From Deinococcus sp. Leaf326 (GTDB lineage: Bacteria; Deinococcota; Deinococci; Deinococcales; Deinococcaceae), in the NCBI RefSeq assembly GCF_001424185.1, contig NZ_LMOM01000001.1, positions 399,256 through 463,255 of the forward strand: a DNA stretch of 64,000 bases, written 5' to 3'. This document shows, in pieces, positions 58,127 through 64,000 of this stretch. The notes beneath the pieces were generated by a model, which searched no databases, was not told the origin of the DNA, and saw only the letters and a list, made by a program, of their open reading frames with translations. The position numbers were made by a program, and so were the translations under genes. Each line of letters begins with the position of its first letter. The first letter of the stretch is position 1.

Positions 58127-58633
58127 TTACCGGTGGCGGTCGGGAAACTCCGCGAGGTTGGCCTGCACGCGGCCGGCCGTGACGGTGACGAGTTCACCGC
58201 TCACCTCGAAAGTCACCTGATCGCCGTCCACGGCCCGGATGGGCGCGGTAAAGCTGTGGCCCTCGCCGCGCACACGGGCCCGCAGGCCGATCATGCGCTC
58301 GAAGTGCCGGGCCCGCAGCAGCGGGCGCTTGCTGCCGGGCGACTCGAACTCCAGGCGGTACTCGCCTTCGATGGGGTCCACGCGGTCGAACTCGGCCTCG
58401 GCGGCGCGGCTGGCCTTCGTGAGGTCTTCCATCGTGACCGGCTGCTCGTCGAGGCGATCGATCCGCACGAGCACGATGAGCTCGCCGCCGGCCGCCTGAC
58501 GCTGCACCTCCAGCACCTCCAGCCCCATAGGGGTGAGGGCCTGCTGGGCGAGCGAGTGCAATTTGGAGTCTCCGGTATCCGCCGGCGTCGGTTGGACCAG
58601 GTCCTGACTGTTGTGCGCTGGGTTGTTATTCAT
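58127..58633 (-). CDS. rimP: ribosome maturation factor RimP
   Basis: A 168-residue protein for 30S maturation. LTPMGLEVLEVQRQAAGGELIVLVRID and the following ASRAAEAEFDRVDPIEGEYRLEFESPG are the family pattern, and SKRPLLRARHFERMIGLRARV starts the second domain. The ATG at 58633 has no Shine-Dalgarno of its own; it overlaps the stop of a 15-codon leader frame that does have one. It heads the operon, with a leader of about 98 nt. Confidence 0.93.
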   Translation of the reverse strand: MNNNPAHNSQDLVQPTPADTGDSKLHSLAQQALTPMGLEVLEVQRQAAGGELIVLVRIDRLDEQPVTMEDLTKASRAAEAEFDRVDPIEGEYRLEFESPGSKRPLLRARHFERMIGLRARVRGEGHSFTAPIRAVDGDQVTFEVSGELVTVTAGRVQANLAEFPDRHR

Positions 58634-58673
58634 ATTGTCCGGGCCGGGCCTGGGGGCAGGCTGGCCGCTTCAC
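58626..58673 (-). CDS. possible 15-codon leader ORF overlapping rimP
   Basis: On the minus strand a GTG at 58673 follows GGAGGAGG and encodes a short Pro/Arg-rich peptide. Its TAA lies inside the rimP start (ATGAATAA). rimP itself lacks a ribosome-binding site, so coupling from this frame is plausible. No protein evidence; inference from sequence only. Confidence 0.3.
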   Translation of the reverse strand: MKRPACPQARPGQYE

Positions 58674-58692
58674 CACCTCCTCCACGAAGAAA

Positions 58693-58713
58693 GGGTGGGC
58701 ACTGCACCCACCC
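58693..58713 (-). promoter_or_regulatory. hairpin in the leader of the rimP-nusA operon
   Basis: GGGTGGG (58693-58699) pairs with CCCACCC (58707-58713) around a 7-nt loop. On the minus strand TTTCTTC follows. It could be an attenuator of the transcription-factor operon, though the T-tract is weak. Confidence 0.4.
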
Positions 58714-58737
58714 CCCCTGCGAGGAATTCTGAAAGGC

Positions 58738-58743
58738 AGTATA
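58738..58743 (-). promoter_or_regulatory. -10 box (TATACT) of the rimP-nusA-rnpM-infB operon
   Basis: TATACT on the minus strand would start transcription near 58731, about 98 nt ahead of the rimP ATG. Confidence 0.55.
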
Positions 58744-58848
58744 GCGTAGGTGGGCTGCTGGACGCCGCCGGCCGTCACAAAGGCCGGCCCGCGACCTGTA
58801 TGGCATGGGTGCAGGCGGCGCGTGGTCAGCCGGCCTTCATGAACCGTT

Positions 58849-58857
58849 TGCTATGCT
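58849..58857 (+). promoter_or_regulatory. extended -10 promoter for the 58955 gene and secDF
   Basis: TGCTATGCT is an extended -10 (TG, one base, TATGCT). Transcription would start near 58864, about 90 nt before the ATG at 58955. Confidence 0.45.
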
Positions 58858-58954
58858 GCGGCGCTTTGAGAGGCCCTCCGGCGTTCACGCGTTTCCTCCG
58901 GTTTCCCGGTGGGCGGCTTCGGCCACGCCCGGACGCGGCGAGCGGGGAGCGCGT

Positions 58955-59308
58955 ATGAAGGCCCCCCGGCGGAACCTGGGCCTCTCGCCTACCTGGCAGG
59001 CCCGGCTCGCGGCGCTGCCCGGCGCCCTGACCCTGCTGTCGCTGCTGGCGGTGCTGCTGGGCACCCACGTCCCCACGCACGGACCGGAAGCCCGGCCCAC
59101 CGCCGGCGCGGCGGCCCCAGCGCTGCCGGAACTGCGGCCCGCGCCGCTGCCCCCGGCCCCCGGTTCCCTGCTGGCGAGCGCGCCCCCCGAGGCCCCGTTA
59201 TCGGTCGGCCGCGTGGAGATCCTCACGGTGCCGGCCCCCCACTGGGCGGCGCCGGTCCGCAAGCCCGACCTACTGGCCCTGGGCCGCCAGCAGACGGACG
59301 GCGGTTAG
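58955..59308 (+). CDS. single-pass membrane hypothetical protein upstream of secDF
   Basis: A 117-residue protein with a basic N-terminus (MKAPRRN), one hydrophobic segment at about residues 22-38 (LPGALTLLSLLAVLLG) and a Pro/Ala-rich extracytoplasmic tail. No family recognised. GGGGAG lies 5-6 nt before the ATG. It sits 61 nt ahead of secDF in the same direction and probably shares its transcript, so a part in secretion is possible but untested. Confidence 0.55.
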   Translation: MKAPRRNLGLSPTWQARLAALPGALTLLSLLAVLLGTHVPTHGPEARPTAGAAAPALPELRPAPLPPAPGSLLASAPPEAPLSVGRVEILTVPAPHWAAPVRKPDLLALGRQQTDGG

Positions 59309-59369
59309 GGCCGGGCCGCCACCTCCCCCATTCCCACACGTCTTTCCCTTTCTCCAAGGAGCTTTTTCC

Positions 59370-61670
59370 GTGACCTACGGCAACAACCGCAACAACCGCA
59401 ACAACGGCAGTCGCCGCCCACCCCCCCGGCGCGCGGCGACCACCGGCAAGGCCAACCGCTGGACCGGCCTGCTACTGCTCGTGACCCTGCTCGCCAGCAT
59501 GCTGTATATCTGGCGCCCCTGGGAACACCGCAATACCCCCTGGAGCCTGTGGAACGACCAGTACCAGTTCATGACGCTGGGCCTCGACCTCAAGGGCGGC
59601 CTGCGCATCGAGCTGGCGCCCGAGAGCGGGACCGCCACCCGCGAAGAACTCGACCGGGTCAAGACCGTCATCGAAAACCGCATCAACGCCCTGGGCGTGG
59701 CCGAACCGACCGTGAACGTCACGGGCGGGCGGCGCGTGGTCGTCGAGATTCCCGGCGCGACTCCGGCCGTGCAGCAGCGCGCCCGCGAGATCGTGCAGCG
59801 CACCGCGCGCCTGGAATTCCGGGTCGTGAACACGGGCGCGCAGCCTGACCCCGCCCTGCAGGCCAGCAACCCGCGCAGCAGCGGCTACACGCTCGCGCAG
59901 CTCGGTCCGGTCCTGGCCACGGGTGAGGTCGTCGCGACGGCCACCTCGGGCACCAACCCGCAGACCGGGCAGTGGGTCGTGAACTTCCAGACCACCCCGT
60001 CGGGCGCCAACGTCTTCGGGGACTTTACCGGCAAGAACGTGGGCCGACTGATGGCGGTCGTGCTCGACGATCAGATCCAGTCGGTGGCGACCATCAACCA
60101 GAAACTCTTCCGCGACATCCAGATCAGCGGCAACTTCTCGGCGGCCGAGGCCAGCCAGCTCGCGCTCGTGCTGCAGTCGGGCGCGCTGCCCATCAAGATC
60201 AAGACTGAGGCCGAGCGCGCCATCGGGCCAACGCTGGGGGCCGACGCCATCCGCAGCGGCGCCCTCGCGGCCGTGGTGGGCATCCTGCTCGTGTTCGGCA
60301 TGCTGTTCTTGTACTACGGCTTCTGGATGGGTCTGGTCGGCGCGCTGGGCCTGCTGTTTTCCAGCATCGTGATTCTGGGCCTGCTGGGCGGGTTCGGCGC
60401 CACCATGACCCTGCCAGGCATCGCGGGCCTCGTGCTGACCATCGGCGCGGCTGTAGACGGCAACGTCATTTCCTTCGAGCGCATCAAGGAAGAACTCGGA
60501 CGCGGGCGCGGCATCAAGAAGGCCATCGAGGCCGGTTACGAGCACTCGACGGCCGCCATCCTGGACGTGAACGCCTCGCACCTCCTCTCGGCGCTGGCGC
60601 TCTACAACTACTCGACCGGTCCGGTCAAAGGCTTCGCGCTCACGCTGATGATCGGCGTGATCGCCTCGACCTTCTCGAACCTTGTGTTCGCCAAGTGGTT
60701 CCTCCAGTGGCTCTCGGAGCGCCGTCCCGGCCTCAGCGCTCCGAAGCGCATCTCGAACACCAACATCGACTTCATCAAGCCCGCGCCGATCATCACGACG
60801 ATCAGTGTGCTCATCGCCATCGCGGGCGGCGCGCTGCTCGCCGTGCGCGGCCTGGACTACGGCGTGGACTTCACCTCGGGCACCACGCTGACCGTCAAGA
60901 CGGACGCGGCGACATCCACCGAGCAGGTGCGCGCGGCGGTCGCGGGCGCCGGCGTGCCGGAGGTGACGGCCCAGAGCGCGGCCATCCAGCGCGACGTGAC
61001 GCCGGGCCAGAACGGCGCGCAGTACACCGTGAAGGTGCCTGAGCTCACGGCCGCGCAGGCCCAGACGCTGGGCACGGCCATCACCAAGCTCCCCGGCGGT
61101 CAGGTGCAGGCCACCGAGACGGTCGGTCCGACGGTCGGCCAGGAACTCACGAGTCAGACGACGCGCGCCGTGATCCTGGGCCTCGCGCTGATCCTGATCT
61201 ACGTGGGCTTCCGCTTCGACTTCATCATGGGGATGGGCAGCATCGTGGCGGTGCTGCACGACGTGGCCATTGTGATGGGGCTGTACTCGCTGCTGGGGCT
61301 CGAATTCACCATCGCCTCGGTGGCGGCGCTGCTCACCCTGATCGGGTATTCGCTCAACGACTCGATCATCGTGTCCGACCGCATCCGCGAGAACCTGCGT
61401 GAAATGCGCGGCAGGAGCTACCGCGAGATCGTGAACACGTCCATCAACCAGACGCTGTCGCGCACGGTCATGACGAGCATCAGCACCATGCTGCCGCTCC
61501 TGAGCCTGCTCGTCTTCGGCGGGCCGGTGCTGCGCGACTTCAGCCTCGTGCTGCTCATCGGCATCCTGGTGGGCACGTACAGCAGCATCTACATCGTCGC
61601 GCCCATCGTCGTGTACTTCGAGGAAGCCCGCGCCCGCCGCAAGAACGGCAGCGCGCCCGCGAAGGCCTGA
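59370..61670 (+). CDS. secDF: SecDF protein-export fusion
   Basis: A 766-residue SecD-SecF fusion that uses the proton gradient to help the SecYEG channel release exported proteins. The N-terminal extension is Asn/Arg/Pro-rich. SecD half: motif D1 MTLGLDLKGGLRIEL, periplasmic region, then GFGATMTLPGIAGLVLTIGAAVDGNVISFERI. SecF half: GLDYGVDFTSGTTLTVKT, LILIYVGFRFDFIMGMG, and ATLTLIGYSLNDSIIVSDRIREN-like LLTLIGYSLNDSIIVSDRI. Six plus six membrane segments fit. The start is GTG at 59370 with AAGGAG 8 nt before it. Confidence 0.95.
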   Translation: MTYGNNRNNRNNGSRRPPPRRAATTGKANRWTGLLLLVTLLASMLYIWRPWEHRNTPWSLWNDQYQFMTLGLDLKGGLRIELAPESGTATREELDRVKTVIENRINALGVAEPTVNVTGGRRVVVEIPGATPAVQQRAREIVQRTARLEFRVVNTGAQPDPALQASNPRSSGYTLAQLGPVLATGEVVATATSGTNPQTGQWVVNFQTTPSGANVFGDFTGKNVGRLMAVVLDDQIQSVATINQKLFRDIQISGNFSAAEASQLALVLQSGALPIKIKTEAERAIGPTLGADAIRSGALAAVVGILLVFGMLFLYYGFWMGLVGALGLLFSSIVILGLLGGFGATMTLPGIAGLVLTIGAAVDGNVISFERIKEELGRGRGIKKAIEAGYEHSTAAILDVNASHLLSALALYNYSTGPVKGFALTLMIGVIASTFSNLVFAKWFLQWLSERRPGLSAPKRISNTNIDFIKPAPIITTISVLIAIAGGALLAVRGLDYGVDFTSGTTLTVKTDAATSTEQVRAAVAGAGVPEVTAQSAAIQRDVTPGQNGAQYTVKVPELTAAQAQTLGTAITKLPGGQVQATETVGPTVGQELTSQTTRAVILGLALILIYVGFRFDFIMGMGSIVAVLHDVAIVMGLYSLLGLEFTIASVAALLTLIGYSLNDSIIVSDRIRENLREMRGRSYREIVNTSINQTLSRTVMTSISTMLPLLSLLVFGGPVLRDFSLVLLIGILVGTYSSIYIVAPIVVYFEEARARRKNGSAPAKA

Positions 61671-61682
61671 AGCAGTTCTGAC

Positions 61683-61720
61683 AAGAAGGTCCCCCGGATA
61701 TCACACCGGGGGACCTTCTT
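61683..61720. terminator. 15-bp perfect terminator hairpin after secDF
   Basis: AAGAAGGTCCCCCGG (61683-61697) pairs with CCGGGGGACCTTCTT (61706-61720) across 8 nt, 12 nt past the stop, followed by CTTGTCCCTT. Confidence 0.75.
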
Positions 61721-61790
61721 CTTGTCCCTTCTAAGAAGGCATCGGAAGGAACGTGGGCTTGCTCAGAGCGCGCCCTTTCGCCGCTGCCCC

Positions 61791-61796
61791 TATCAT
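61791..61796 (+). promoter_or_regulatory. leaderless -10 box (TATCAT) of the LRV-repeat gene
   Basis: TATCAT ends 7 nt before the ATG at 61804, so the in-frame start at 61753 is rejected. Confidence 0.6.
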
Positions 61797-61803
61797 TTCC
61801 TCC

Positions 61804-63204
61804 ATGACGTTTTCGGAACTCGATCCGCGCAGCCTGACGGCGCTGGGGCTGGAGGGCGCGCTGGAAGCGGCCTCGGCGCCGCGCGCGACGGCCGAGCTGC
61901 TCTCGGGCCTGAGCGCCCACCCCGACGCGCGGGTGCGCGCGCGGGTGGCGGCCCACCCCAACACGCCGCCCGAGGTACTGGGGACGCTGGCCTCCGCCTT
62001 CCCGCGAGAGGTGGTAGGCAATCCAGGTGTGCCGCTGCTGCGCCTGGCCCGGCCCGGCTTCCTGAACCTGTTTCCGGCCGAGGGCATGACGGCGCTGCTC
62101 GCGCTGCCCGGCGTGCCCGGCTGGGTGCTCGACGGCGCGCTGCGGCACGAGAACTACGACGTGCGCGCGGCGCTGGCGGCCGTACCGGAGCTGCCGGAGG
62201 GACGCGTGAGCACCCTCGCGCAGGACGCGGGCTGGCAGGTGCGCGAGGCGGTGGCCAAGCGGGCGCAGCTGCCCGGGCCCCTGCTGCGCCAGCTCGCGGG
62301 CGACGACGACTACGATGTGCGCAAGGCGGTGGCCGCCCGCGAGGACCTGCCCGGCGATGTGCTGCGGACCCTGGTGACCGACACGCACGGCATGGTGCGC
62401 GCGGGCGCAGCGCGGCGGCTCGACCTGCCGCTGGACTGCCTGTTGACCCTGGCGACCGACGCCGACCCCGACGTGCTCGCCACCCTGGCGCGGCGGCTCG
62501 ACCTGCCCGGCAACGTGCGCGGCTGGCTGGCGGGGCACGGGGAGGCGCACGTGCGGGCCGCCGCCCTACAGGCGTGGCGGGTGCCGCCGGCGTGGCTGAC
62601 CCGCGCCGAGAACGACGCCGACCCCGACGTGCGCGCTGCCCTGGCCCGCCGCCCCGACGCCGACGAGGACCTGCTGGCCCGACTGGCCCGCGACGAATCC
62701 GAGACGGTGCGCCGCGCCCTGATGGAACGCCCCGAACTGCCCGACGGCGCGGTGGTGGCCCTGGCGAGCGCGCCGGAGCCCGATATCCGTCTGCACGTGG
62801 CAAGTGCCGAGAGTCTGCCGGCCGCGGCCCTGGCCCTGCTGCTGAACGATGCCGACCCCAGCGTGCGGACCATTCTCGCTGTGCGCCCCGACCTGAGCGC
62901 GCCGGACCGGGCGCGGCTGGCCGCCGACCCCCACGCCGAGGTCCGGCGCGCGGTGGCCTACGCCGACCTGACGCCCGGTAAGGTGCTCGAAGAGCTCGCC
63001 GCCGACAGGCACGCCGGGGTGCGCCGCGCCGTGGCGGGCCACCCAGCTCTACCGCCGGGCACCCTGACCCGCCTCGCGGCCGACCCCGACGACGGGGTGC
63101 GCCTGCTCGTGGCGGGCCGCACCGACCTGCCCGGCGAGATGCGCGCCGCCCTGACGGCCGACCCCGATCCCAGCGTGCGGGCGGAGGCAAGCGGTGGGGA
63201 CTGA
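61804..63204 (+). CDS. leucine-rich-repeat-variant (LRV/HEAT-like) repeat protein
   Basis: A 466-residue all-helical repeat protein built from about 15 units of roughly 24 residues, each like DPDVRAALARRPDLP then LLxxLAxD. The pattern recurs from residue 40 to the end (e.g. DADPDVLATLARRLDLP, NDADPDVRAALARRPDA, DPDPSVRAEA). No cysteine cluster is seen, unlike classic LRV proteins with an Fe-S site. No signal peptide; probably a cytosolic binding scaffold. The repeat length is the same throughout, so recent expansion is possible. Confidence 0.8.
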   Translation: MTFSELDPRSLTALGLEGALEAASAPRATAELLSGLSAHPDARVRARVAAHPNTPPEVLGTLASAFPREVVGNPGVPLLRLARPGFLNLFPAEGMTALLALPGVPGWVLDGALRHENYDVRAALAAVPELPEGRVSTLAQDAGWQVREAVAKRAQLPGPLLRQLAGDDDYDVRKAVAAREDLPGDVLRTLVTDTHGMVRAGAARRLDLPLDCLLTLATDADPDVLATLARRLDLPGNVRGWLAGHGEAHVRAAALQAWRVPPAWLTRAENDADPDVRAALARRPDADEDLLARLARDESETVRRALMERPELPDGAVVALASAPEPDIRLHVASAESLPAAALALLLNDADPSVRTILAVRPDLSAPDRARLAADPHAEVRRAVAYADLTPGKVLEELAADRHAGVRRAVAGHPALPPGTLTRLAADPDDGVRLLVAGRTDLPGEMRAALTADPDPSVRAEASGGD

Positions 63205-63253
63205 GCTCGGCCGGGCGGGGCCACCTCTGCCGCCCCCGCCCGGCGGGTGAGTC

Positions 63254-63955
63254 CTACTGCTGCGGCGTCAGCTCGCGTACACCGTCCAGCGCGGCGACGA
63301 AAGCGCGTTCGGTCATGCCCAGGAACAGCCCCGTCTCGATGACCCCGAGTGTGCCCTTGATCCGGCTGCCCAGCTCGGCCGGATCGAACGCCTCCGGCAA
63401 CTGCGCGTCGAAGATGTAGTTGCCGTTGTCGGTCACATAGGGCTGCGCGCCGGGCTGGCGTAACCGGCCGCCCAGACCCAGGGCGCGCAGGCGATCGATA
63501 GTCGAGAGGAAGCCGAAACGGGCGATCTCGACCGGCAGCGGCGCCTTCTCGCCCAGGCGCGTGACGAGCTTGGTGTGATCGGCGATGATGACCAGCCGCC
63601 GCGCCTGCACCTCGGTCAGCTTCTCGCGCAGCAGCGCTCCGCCCAGCCCCTTGATGAGGTCGAGCCCCGGCGTGATCTCGTCGGCGCCGTCGATGGCGAG
63701 GTCCAGCGGCCGGGGGTCGAGCGGCTCGACCGGAATGCCCAGCGCGCGGGCCAGCGCGTCGCTCGCCTCGCTGGTCGCTACCCCGACCACGCCGCTCAAT
63801 TCGCCGGCGCTCAGGCGGCGGCCGATTTCCTCAATGGCGTACTTGGCCGTGCTGCCGGTGCCCAGGCCCACGCGCATCCCGTTCTCGACCAGGGCAGCGG
63901 CGCGCACGCCGGCGGCCTTCTTCAGGGCTTCGAGGTCGGGCGCTAGGTCAGGCAT
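63254..63955 (-). CDS. rpiA: ribose-5-phosphate isomerase A
   Basis: A 233-residue enzyme that interconverts ribose-5-phosphate and ribulose-5-phosphate in the pentose phosphate pathway. MRVGLGTGSTAKYAIEEIG is the phosphate loop, LAIDGADEITPGLDLIKGLGGALLREK carries the catalytic Asp, Glu and Lys, and GNYIFDAQL and IKGTLGVIETGLF are the C-terminal motifs. Length is typical. Its ATG overlaps the TGA of the upstream gene by 8 nt, suggesting an operon. Confidence 0.94.
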   Translation of the reverse strand: MPDLAPDLEALKKAAGVRAAALVENGMRVGLGTGSTAKYAIEEIGRRLSAGELSGVVGVATSEASDALARALGIPVEPLDPRPLDLAIDGADEITPGLDLIKGLGGALLREKLTEVQARRLVIIADHTKLVTRLGEKAPLPVEIARFGFLSTIDRLRALGLGGRLRQPGAQPYVTDNGNYIFDAQLPEAFDPAELGSRIKGTLGVIETGLFLGMTERAFVAALDGVRELTPQQ

Positions 63956-64000
63956 GGGCGGCGCGGTCCTTGTCGATGGCGGCGGCGACCGCGTCCGCGT
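63948..64000 (-). CDS. 3' end of an upstream gene (partial)
   Basis: Only the last 16 complete codons are inside the window (ending AIDKDRAAHA, then TGA at 63950-63948). They are in a frame that overlaps the rpiA start by 8 nt. The codon bias is coding-like, but too little is visible to name the protein. Confidence 0.5.
   Translation of the reverse strand, partial: ADAVAAAIDKDRAAHA

Overview
The window looks like an ordinary, gene-dense stretch of a Deinococcus chromosome. The evidence is a high-GC sequence with strongly GC-biased third codon positions, a BshC bacillithiol-synthesis enzyme, two genes of the alpha-aminoadipate lysine route used by Deinococcus-Thermus (homocitrate synthase and LysZ), a BamA-type outer-membrane assembly protein (so a diderm envelope), a TilS-TadA fusion, a short IF2, a SecDF fusion and a DUF1999 protein. 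About half of the genes carry a TANNNT-like -10 hexamer only 6-9 nt before the start codon and no Shine-Dalgarno. This is the leaderless-mRNA arrangement known for Deinococcus, and I used it to choose several starts. No rRNA, tRNA, CRISPR array, insertion sequence, integrase or phage gene was seen. There is no intergenic gap above 300 nt.

Layout. 1-9.9 kb: hydrolase, DUF4127, two small exported proteins, a ROK kinase, proline-catabolic P5C dehydrogenase, DUF4180, a DinB protein, a class III aminotransferase, a TagA/WecG glycosyltransferase and a Crp/Fnr regulator. 9.9-17.9 kb: bshC, an aldo/keto reductase, homocitrate synthase divergent from signal peptidase I, a DUF503/HMA pair, two GNAT-type proteins and an SGNH lipoprotein. 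18-28.8 kb: XpaC-like membrane protein, DUF1905, typA with a long structured leader, deoC-maf, tilS-tadA divergent from a peroxiredoxin, a rhodanese/SufT pair, a rhodanese-like protein and a DsbA-like/RqcH pair. 28.9-38.4 kb: bamA, a sugar or nucleoside ABC ATPase, a PAP2 phosphatase and the sdhCDAB operon. 38.4-46.5 kb: a lipoprotein, the hemB-phosphatase-ABM operon and an amino-sugar group (GH20 hexosaminidase, sugar-binding protein, NagZ-like GH3). 46.7-54.5 kb: PBP1A, a CheY-like regulator, lysZ, a DinB protein, an HtrA-like protease, an S1-domain protein and minC. 54.6-64 kb: rimP-nusA-rnpM-infB, secDF, an LRV-repeat protein, rpiA and the last codons of an upstream gene.

The genes mostly serve housekeeping: translation (rimP, nusA, infB, typA, tilS-tadA, rqcH), envelope building (bamA, PBP1A, lepB, secDF, minC), central metabolism (sdh, rpiA, deoC, pruA), and thiol, iron-sulfur and heme chemistry (bshC, SufT-like, rhodaneses, hemB). 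Convergent pairs are very often separated by perfect stem-loops, and three of these include a stop codon. I found no clear sign of an accessory island or of a wholly new system. The points most worth a second look are the four-segment typA leader, the stop-codon-embedded terminators, the short leader ORF overlapping rimP, an AT-richer orphan secreted ORF near 2.9 kb, and several family members lacking or altering signature residues (HMA without CXXC, ROK without the zinc motif, peroxiredoxin with Cys at the Thr position).
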